A DNA stretch of 40,210 nucleotides, taken from assembly GCF_014649795.1 (NCBI RefSeq), contig NZ_BMTS01000044.1:1-40210 (forward strand), in the 5' to 3' direction. A program made the translations under genes and the position numbers. How positions within the stretch are numbered: position 1 is the stretch's first letter; every line of letters starts with the position of its first letter. The notes beneath the pieces were generated by a model that worked only from the letters and a program-made list of their open reading frames with translations, was not told the origin of the DNA and ran no database searches. This document shows positions 34,641-40,210 of this stretch, piece after piece. The stretch comes from Streptomyces melanogenes. GTDB taxonomy: Bacteria; Actinomycetota; Actinomycetes; Streptomycetales; Streptomycetaceae.

Positions 34641-35017
34641 CCGGGACACCTGCTACTCGCTGAGCGAAGCATTCGAGGCTCGCATTCTGCCTCTGTTGTC
34701 CGCGGACAAAGCCCCTATTGTCCTGTTCCTACGGGGTTCTGGGCTGGGTTGTTCTGTGAGGTGTCTGGCGGACAAATTCCCGGTAGCTCATGGTCGTAAC
34801 CGGCTCCCGCTCGGCCGGGTCGGTGCAGCATGGCTGACTTGCCGGCCAGGCGTGGGCTTTTCCGCTTTCTGCTGTCTGGATCCCTGGAATTCGAGTCCCG
34901 CGAGTCCCTGGGGGTGGGGTGGTCTCCGCCGAAACCCCGCGGTCTGTCGGCAACCGATGGAGCAGCGGGGGCTCGTGCATGTAGCTCGATCGGGATCGAT
35001 GAAGGGATGGGCACACC

Positions 35018-35554
35018 ATGCCGCTGGTAGGTGCAGCGGCCTTGGTCACCGCGGTGCTGTGGGGCAGCCCCGCCGGAGCCACCCAGTCCGCACCGTCACT
35101 TACTGCGCCTGCGCCAGGGCTCGCGCTCAAAGCAGCGATCACCCAGGAACTGGCCTCCATGTCCCTGCCCGGATGTGCGCTCACGTATGCCGAACACGCC
35201 GGTGCGCAGGTCACCTGCCTCAAGGCAGCACCGCGTACCTCCACCGCCGCACAGCAAGCGGTACCCGCTGCGACGGCCGGCATCTGCTACTACCAGCACG
35301 GCCCGTACGGGTCGGCGGCGATGTACAACGGGTGGCGGGCCTGTGTCACCGGCCAGGGCGACGGGTACGTGCCCCCCAGCCTCAACGACCAGGCCAGCGC
35401 CTGGGTTTCGGGCTGCACCGACGGCGTGTGGTTCTCCAACCAGCCGTGGACCGACCCCGCCTGGAACTTCCCTTCGTACAGCACCGGCAACTTCCCGTGG
35501 GGCACCGTCGGATACGACACACTTTCTTCCTTCCACCTCAACAGGGCCTGCTGA
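35018..35554 (+). CDS. Secreted crystallin/I36-like protein
   Basis: This encodes 178 residues. A hydrophobic N-terminus ending in Ala-rich sequence is a likely signal peptide. After a ~60-residue linker, the domain ICYYQHGPYGSAAMYNGWRACV...LNDQASAWVSGC...VWFSNQPW resembles the beta/gamma-crystallin-like peptidase inhibitor I36 family, with four or more Cys for disulfides. It is probably an extracellular inhibitor or small binding protein. The start ATG 35018 has only a weak ribosome-binding site. A hairpin follows at 35586-35643. Confidence 0.65.
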   Translation: MPLVGAAALVTAVLWGSPAGATQSAPSLTAPAPGLALKAAITQELASMSLPGCALTYAEHAGAQVTCLKAAPRTSTAAQQAVPAATAGICYYQHGPYGSAAMYNGWRACVTGQGDGYVPPSLNDQASAWVSGCTDGVWFSNQPWTDPAWNFPSYSTGNFPWGTVGYDTLSSFHLNRAC

Positions 35555-35585
35555 CCCCTTGTTGCCCGGTGCGTGAGGTGAAAGT

Positions 35586-35643
35586 CCTCCCGGATCGGCC
35601 GAGAGCCCGGCCGCTTCGCGTATGCACCGGCTCTCGCGGGAGG
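35586..35643 (+). terminator. Imperfect hairpin after the secreted protein gene
   Basis: CCTCCC (35586-35591) and GAGAGCC (35601-35607) pair with GGCTCTC (35629-35635) and GGGAGG (35638-35643). It lies about 30 bases past the stop and is a plausible terminator. Confidence 0.45.
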
Positions 35644-36015
35644 AAGGCCGTCCAGTTGCGCTGACCCCTGCCACCCGGCCCGCATCACCCCGGAGCAGAG
35701 TGATGCAGGCGGTTGTCGCCGACGGGTCTGTCCAACCAACCGGCTGATCTTGCTTGCTGAGGGGTCAGTGGCTGGTTGGTGGGGGTGAGGCGTCCTTCGA
35801 GGCGACCTGGAAGGCGTTCAGCGGGGCCTTCCAGCGCATCGTCCAGCGGTGCCGGCGCCTTCGGCCCGTCGCCTTGACAGCGAGGCGCCGGGCCGAAGGC
35901 ACGTCCCCCTGTACCGGGCATGCCGACCGAGGCCATGATCGCGTTGCGGTTCTGCTGAGCTCTGCCCATCCAGCCGCATTCTCGCAGGGAAGGGCGACTG
36001 TGACACCGGCCCAGG
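35644..36015. other. Interval without clear gene
   Basis: No frame here has both a ribosome-binding site and protein-like composition. It probably holds decayed sequence. Confidence 0.35.
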
Positions 36016-36225
36016 TCATGCGGTGTGCTTGCCGTCCCCCCAGTACCCGAGCGGGAAGTCGCCTGGCTGGGTGGGCCGGGCCCAGCCGGTGAGCAGACTC
36101 TCGGGCTGCGGTTCCTCTCCGGCCGGTGCTTCCGCCCGGTCTGCCGTCGGTCCCGGCGCCGGGAGGAGCTCGGCGTCAGGCGGGGGCTCGGAGTAACCGA
36201 AGGTGGTGTGGGGCGGCGCGTTCAT
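36016..36225 (-). CDS. Small Pro-rich hypothetical protein
   Basis: This encodes about 69 residues from ATG 36223-36225. It is Pro/Glu/Ala-rich (SEPPPDAELLPAPGPTADRAEAP) with a C-terminal LLTGWARPTQPGDFPLGYWGDGKHTA. It begins 20 bases after the stop of the 45-residue frame at 36246-36383, so the two may be remains of one operon. Function unknown. Confidence 0.4.
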   Translation of the reverse strand: MNAPPHTTFGYSEPPPDAELLPAPGPTADRAEAPAGEEPQPESLLTGWARPTQPGDFPLGYWGDGKHTA

Positions 36226-36245
36226 CTCTGGGCCTTTCTCGGGGG

Positions 36246-36383
36246 TTACACGCACGTCCAGGAGGACGCCTTTCCGTACAGGAGGGTGCCCCGCACTTCG
36301 GTGCCGTCGTTGGCGATCGCGTAACCCCTTGCCTCCAGACGGTACTTGTGGCGGCCGGTCTGCGGAGGACGGTTGCAGGCCAT
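36246..36383 (-). pseudogene. C-terminal gene fragment (45 aa)
   Basis: The frame MACNRPPQTGRHKYRLEARG...YGKASSWTCV reads like the end of a real, possibly secreted, protein, but a TAG lies directly before the ATG and no upstream sense was found. It is probably a remnant. Confidence 0.35.
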
Positions 36384-36429
36384 CTAGAACGGGGTACGGC
36401 CCCGATGTAGAGCCAGGTCAGTCCGACAG

Positions 36430-36688
36430 CGCACCGATCATCCCTGTCCTGGCCCACGGCGCCCGCTGCTTGTTGAGCGGTGGAGGCACCCTGACGCTGG
36501 CGGAACAGCACCTGAACTACGGCAGCGACAACCGCGGCTACCTGTACGGCTACCCGAACAAGACAACCGCCGTGTGGACTATCTGCTACGCCGCCCCCCC
36601 CGGCAGCCGATCCAGCGTCTCCACATCGGTCACCACCGTCTACCAGTGGCAAATCGACGGCCGTCCAGCTGAAGCGGCGGGTGATTAG
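36430..36688 (+). pseudogene. Possible secreted-protein remnant
   Basis: The plus-strand frame with LTLAEQHLNYGSDNRGYLYGYPNKTTAVWTICYAAPPGS and VTTVYQWQIDGR reads like the end of a small exported protein, but it has no start or ribosome-binding site. It lies on the other strand from the neighbouring fragment and includes an eight-C run (about 36592-36600) prone to slippage. Confidence 0.3.
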
Positions 36689-36871
36689 ATCGGCCACCGC
36701 CGTGGCTGCTTGCAGGCAGCCCGAAACAACGGAGGGCTCGGTGCCGGGGCGGCGATCGACGGGCAGAGTGGGGCCACGCTGGAGATCAACGCAGCATCGT
36801 GGCCGGGATCTCCAATTGCAGCAGGTGAGGCTGCGGGGTCTGCGGTGCCACGGATGTCGGTTAGGAGAAAC

Positions 36872-37170
36872 ATGGTGCCCGCGCGACCGAACCAGTCACC
36901 CAGCCTCGCAGCAGACCCGTACTCCGCCTCCCGTGATGCCTTCGAACGCCTCATCTCGACGCTGGCCGCCAGCCCGGCGGCGGGCCTTCGCATGACGAGC
37001 TGGAAGGACAGCTCGAACAGCTGGGACGCGAGCTGCTGCGGCAGCTGATGCAGGACCACCTCGATCAGCGAGCCATGCGGGAGGAGGAGTCGGTGCATGC
37101 CGGCGAACAGCATCCCGTTGAACTCGGCCCGGAAGGACAGCCGCGGACCTGGCGGGAGAAGGACCACTGA
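36872..37170 (+). pseudogene. ISKra4-family transposase N-terminal remnant
   Basis: An ATG at 36872 with AGGAG upstream begins ADPYSASRDAFERLI..., followed after a one-base deletion near 36985-36995 by HDELEGQLEQLGRELLRQLMQDHLDQRAMREEE and a stop at 37168-37170. This matches the N-terminus of ISKra4 transposases (ExL...RELxRQLLQDHLDLRA). Only ~100 of the several hundred family residues are present, so it is a dead fragment. Confidence 0.65.
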
Positions 37171-37222
37171 GACGGCATGCGCCCTGCGAGCCTGTGGTCA
37201 TCGACTGTGGGCTGAGGCGGTC

Positions 37223-37260
37223 AGGGACCTATGGGCAGTTATTTGAGGCCATAGGTCCCT
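37223..37260. promoter_or_regulatory. 12-bp perfect inverted repeat before the secreted toxin gene
   Basis: AGGGACCTATGG (37223-37234) and its exact complement (37249-37260) enclose 14 bases. Two ACTCAGCT copies, 10 bases apart, follow at 37286-37303. The repeat lies 84 bases before the toxin start and may be an operator or terminator of the IS fragment. Confidence 0.5.
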
Positions 37261-37343
37261 ATGTCTGTTGATCCACTTGATGGACACTCAGCTGTACTCA
37301 GCTTCCTGCGGCTTGATGCTGCAGGCTTAACCATGGAGGCAGC

Positions 37344-37910
37344 ATGTCGGTCTGTGATTCCACCCTCATCAAGTCGATGGGCTTGGTCCTGTTAACGGGG
37401 CTCCTGACCTTGGGAAACGTCTCAGTGGCTGCGGCTCATACTCAGCCAGAATCACAGGACGACGGAACCCGCAACGTAACGCGTTCGAACTGGAACGGGT
37501 TTCCCCTCACCGACGGCCCGGGCGCAGCCAAGATCGTCCAGAAGTTCTCCCTGACGTTTCCTATAGACACCGGCCTGCGGGAGGGAAACGCAAACTTCGG
37601 GCGGGTTCATATCGCCAAGGGCGGCAAGAAAGGGAACAAGTACAACCATGAGATGACGTCCTACGCCAAGTCGCTGTGGGTCAAGGCTATGGAGAATGAA
37701 GAAAAGGGGAGTCAGTCCTACCCCTTCAAGGGGGGAACGTTCTCAACCTACAAGTACAAGATTGCCGGCGGAACGAAGCGGACAATGTGCATCTTGGTCG
37801 ACCGTAATGAGTTCACCTATGCGGGAAACAAATATGGCCACAAGGGTATAATTACGGCTTACTGGGTCAACGGACACATCAGTTCAGGTGAATGCAGCGG
37901 AAAGGACTAG
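37344..37910 (+). CDS. Secreted low-GC protein, BECR-type nuclease toxin candidate
   Basis: This encodes 188 residues. The N-terminal signal peptide (hydrophobic SMGLVLLTGLLTLGNVSVAAA, cleavage near residue 31) is clear. The mature part is Lys-rich, with VHIAKGGKKGNKYNHE, then KGGTFSTYKYKIAGGTKRTMCILVD and KGIITAYWV. Such a strand order, with a final ITAYW-like strand, is seen in BECR/barnase-like toxins (CdiA-CT, EndoU relatives); the assignment is tentative. GC is clearly lower than the surroundings, which suggests recent transfer. The downstream 62-aa gene is a candidate immunity gene. Confidence 0.55.
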   Translation: MSVCDSTLIKSMGLVLLTGLLTLGNVSVAAAHTQPESQDDGTRNVTRSNWNGFPLTDGPGAAKIVQKFSLTFPIDTGLREGNANFGRVHIAKGGKKGNKYNHEMTSYAKSLWVKAMENEEKGSQSYPFKGGTFSTYKYKIAGGTKRTMCILVDRNEFTYAGNKYGHKGIITAYWVNGHISSGECSGKD

Positions 37911-37962
37911 TCAGTTCTTCACCGTCATGAGAACCCGGATCACGAGGATGAGGAGCACGCCT

Positions 37963-38151
37963 GTGAAGCGATGGCATACGGGAGATCGTGTCATGGTCGT
38001 AGGCGAGACGGATCACCCTGAGGACCCGATCGGCGAAGTTATTTCGACGACACCTCTAGGTGAGGTTCTTGTTGTTTTCCCGCTGGCTGGCGCCGAAATA
38101 CATGATCCGGATGAGCTTGTCGCTGCTCCTCGTGATGAAAGCGGCACGTGA
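37963..38151 (+). CDS. 62-aa protein, possible immunity partner
   Basis: GTG 37963 has GAGGAG upstream; the longer frame from 37888 overlaps the toxin. The protein is acidic and beta-rich (DRVMVVGETDHPEDPIGEVISTTPLG, then EVLVVFPLAG), SH3-like in feel. Its position behind a secreted toxin candidate suggests immunity, but intracellular immunity to a secreted toxin would require uptake, so this is only an inference. Confidence 0.45.
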   Translation: MKRWHTGDRVMVVGETDHPEDPIGEVISTTPLGEVLVVFPLAGAEIHDPDELVAAPRDESGT

Positions 38152-38157
38152 ACTGTA

Positions 38158-38595
38158 TGAGCCGCCTGGGTTGGTCCGTCCCATCTACAGGATGCCGGTG
38201 AAGCCCGCTGGATTATCGTCGATAGATGCCCGCTGATTCCGAGAGTCCTGGAAAGCATAGGCGAGGCGAGCATACATCTCTTGACCGCCGGGGCCTGGAG
38301 GTTGGTCAAAGGGCTCGCCTCGCCGCTACCGCCTGTTGCGGGTTCTATGGGAATTGACGGTCCCTCAGGAGCCGGAGTTTCCGAAAGTCCGACCTTCTGT
38401 GCTCCAGGCCAGGTCGATGCCCAGTACCGAGCTGGCCTGTACGCGGCCAGGGCTTACCTCGCCCGCAATCCGGGGCTGCCTGCCCAGCAGGGCCTGCTTC
38501 CTGTCCCGACTGACGACCAGCAGCGCCATCCCAAGCCGCTGTACTGCGGCCATCCGGGCTGCTCCGGTCGGCACTGTCGGGTCCCGCGCATCTGA
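38158..38595 (+). other. Open frame without ATG/GTG start, ends in the direct repeat
   Basis: The frame is open from 38158; a TTG at 38281 is the only candidate start. It ends with PLYCGHPGCSGRHCRVPRI, whose coding sequence is repeated at 39680-39738 as LYRGHSGCSGWHRWFPRI, also directly before a stop. Either a small real gene was partly duplicated, or both are subtelomeric debris. Confidence 0.3.
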
Positions 38596-38668
38596 GCCTT
38601 CATCGGACACACCCCTGTCCCCTCACTCCTCGCCCCTGCCGAGGGAGCAGGTACGGCGCAGTGGAGAC
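38539..38668 (+). repeat. Diverged direct repeat, copy 1
   Basis: About 130 bases, running from CTGTACTGCGGCCA through a shared TCTGAGCCTTCATCGGACAC to GTGGAGAC. The matching copy is at 39680-39809, offset 1140-1141 bases, with roughly four of five bases identical by eye. Confidence 0.65.
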
Positions 38669-39679
38669 CGCTGTACACAGCCGGCCCCCGACGCCACGGG
38701 CCCCACGACCGCGCCCCCGACCCACCACAAACGACCGCGCAACACCCTCGTCCGCCCCGGTGTCGGCGTACGGGTGGACGTCCCCCGCCTCGTACGGGTG
38801 AACGTGGCCGGTCGACGTTGCGGTGGTGTTGTTTTTCCTCGACGGCGAGTCCGGTGCGGAGTGGCCTGGGGAGGTTCATCCGTACGCATGTGGGGAATTG
38901 CACCCGTACCCCGATCCCATGCTTGGGGACCAGCTGAAGAGGTACGGCGAGACGGTGCAGGGGTTCAGCGTCGCCTATGAGCAGGAGCGGCGACCAAGGT
39001 CCACGTGACCCGTTAGCAGCATGAGGTGTTATTTCTCCGCGATAGCCGGAGGTAGGGGTGCCGGGCCTAGCCGGGGCCGGGCGGGGGTCTCTGGCCTCCC
39101 GCGCGATCTCCTGAACTATCCCCTGATCTATCTCCTGACCTCGTCTCCCGGCCGCCCGGCGATTGTTGCTGGTCACTGTGGGGTTTTGGTGTGGTGGGGG
39201 GCCGGACATCCCCTCCAGAGCCCCTCGCCCGCCCCCGACAAGAAGAAAAGGGAAGACAGGGAGGCAGGGGCGAGTGGCGCTGGAGGGGATCGGGGCGGCT
39301 GGTCTCCTGTTGCGCGTCGGCGGTGGCCTCCGCGCTGCGACGGGCGCGGGGTTGACCAGGAGCCCGGGAAGAGGAAACGGGAGACGTCCGGGACCGTCTA
39401 CCGCCGCCTCCGGGCGGCCTCACAAAGGTCGATGGTCGCCTGGCCCGGGAACGCGGCCATCGGGCACCTTCACGTCCGCCGCGTCGGGGCGCTCGCTGTG
39501 GCCGGCACACTGGCCGCTCCGGCTGCGCGCTGATCACCAGGGAAGCAGGCGTGGGCCGTTTTGAGCGAGCAGAACGCCGAGCTACGCCAGATCTACCGCT
39601 CCGACCTCCCCAATCCCCGTGCGACCAGCTGGATATGAGCTGATGTCAGCTCGCCCCGGGTCTCGAGCCCGAGCAGTCG
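38669..39679. other. Subtelomeric interval, no convincing gene
   Basis: Open frames exist on both strands but lack start signals and protein-like composition. GTACGGGTG-type motifs recur near 38768 and 38792. No terminal-protein (tpg/tap-like) gene or helicase gene was found. Confidence 0.35.
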
Positions 39680-39809
39680 CTGTACCGCGGCCACTCGGGC
39701 TGCTCCGGCTGGCACCGCTGGTTCCCGCGTATCTGAGCCTTCATCGGACACGTCCTTGTCTTCTCACTCCTTGCCCTGTCGAGGGAGGAGGTTTGGCACA
39801 GTGGAGACA
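39680..39809 (+). repeat. Diverged direct repeat, copy 2
   Basis: This is the counterpart of 38539-38668. The shared core TCTGAGCCTTCATCGGACAC and the end GTGGAGAC are exact. Subtelomeric duplications of this kind are common at linear Streptomyces ends. Confidence 0.65.
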
Positions 39810-39947
39810 GCCCTGCTCCCCTCTCTGCTACAGCGTCCTCACTCATGGCCATGGGTTGCCAGACAGAGGAAGGGAGCGTACGGCCATCGGCTCAGATGAA
39901 CTCACCGAGCATAGAGGGGAACTGATCAGAAATCAGATTCAGAGAGA

Positions 39948-39965
39948 CCGGGAGGAGAATCCCGG
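39948..39965. repeat. 6-bp hairpin inside the subtelomere
   Basis: CCGGGA, GGAGAA, TCCCGG forms a short stem with a 6-base loop, 80 bases before the telomeric hairpins. It may belong to the same foldback region. Confidence 0.3.
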
Positions 39966-40044
39966 AATGGAAAACCACCCCGGAATCGAAACAGAAGGGG
40001 AAAGCAGAAATCGCACCGCCTGCCCAACCCCCTAGCCAGACAAA

Positions 40045-40210
40045 GGAATTCGCGGAGCGAATTCCGCCAGGCCGAATTGCGGAGCAATTCGAGCCGCAGC
40101 CAACGGAGTTGGCTGCACCCGGCGGCGGAGCCGCCGGCCAGCCGCGCGGAGCGCGGCATCTCTTCCGCCGCGTAGCGGCAGCGCGTCGCGTCTGCGGAGC
40201 AGACCGCGCG
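40045..40210 (+). repeat. Linear-replicon telomere: seven tandem GNA-loop palindromes
   Basis: Seven palindromes follow each other: 40045-40065 (9-bp stem), 40073-40091 (8), 40096-40116 (9), 40119-40137 (8), 40141-40157 (7), 40167-40179 (5) and 40190-40204 (6). In each the stem closes on a trinucleotide loop between C and G: GGA in six, GTA in one. The strand shown runs 5' to 3' toward the end, so it would be the single-stranded 3' overhang that folds in Streptomyces telomere replication. C-GNA-G loops are known for their stability. The sequence is not the archetypal telomere. Whether base 40210 is the true terminus cannot be told. Confidence 0.9.

Noticed and set aside
38823..39008. 61-codon plus-strand frame near the telomere
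   Set aside because: Some protein-like character (EWPGEVHPYACGELHPYPDPM) but no start signal and no partner gene; evidence too thin to call.

Overview
The base composition (high GC, G/C-rich third codon positions), GTG starts and gene families (DUF2637 transfer-type protein, DUF6233, XRE-TPR regulators, JmjC oxygenases, archaeal-type AspRS) point to Streptomyces or a close relative. The last ~165 bases are seven back-to-back hairpins, each closed by a C-GNA-G trinucleotide loop. That is the architecture of a Streptomyces telomere, so the window most likely ends at, or very near, the right end of a linear plasmid or chromosome. I do not see the archetypal CCCGCGGAGCGGG start.

Layout. 1-2.6 kb: the truncated C-terminus of a polymorphic-toxin-like protein with a likely immunity gene, then decayed genes including an ISL3 transposase remnant. 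2.7-5.6 kb: a small gene and a DUF2637 (SpdB-like) membrane protein with a companion. 5.7-7.9 kb: a methyltransferase and small genes. 8.7-9.3 kb: a 10-repeat type I-E CRISPR array without cas genes, followed by a two-winged-helix DNA-binding protein and a LysE exporter. 12.4-13.7 kb: a gene-poor block packed with TGCGCA palindromes and longer repeats, a candidate origin or control region.

13.9-31.7 kb is the centre of interest: an apparently undescribed biosynthetic cluster built as two divergent arms around an XRE/TPR regulator. The leftward arm holds a membrane peptide, a helical protein, an amino acid/amine permease, a glutamine-synthetase-like ligase, a LuxR-type regulator, a tandem (degenerate) Nudix protein, a small membrane protein, a 56-residue candidate precursor peptide, a 12-bp hairpin, a JmjC oxygenase and an aldo/keto reductase. 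The rightward arm holds a 2H phosphoesterase-like protein, a Cys-free 118-residue protein, a SPASM radical SAM enzyme, a second radical SAM enzyme, a second JmjC-like protein and a membrane-anchored Mrr-like nuclease. An identical 12-bp palindromic site (GGTGATATCACT, in opposite orientations) lies in the divergent control region and before the radical SAM genes. At the border sits an archaeal-type aspartyl-tRNA synthetase behind a T-box leader with a GAC (Asp) specifier, a plausible self-resistance gene. I read this as a peptide (RiPP-like) pathway combining radical SAM and 2-oxoglutarate/Fe oxygenase chemistry; product and function are inference.

32-40 kb: a nucleotidyltransferase, a methyltransferase, a decayed gene, a secreted crystallin-like protein, gene remnants, an ISKra4-type transposase fragment, a low-GC secreted toxin candidate with a possible immunity gene, and subtelomeric sequence with a ~130-bp diverged direct repeat leading into the telomere.
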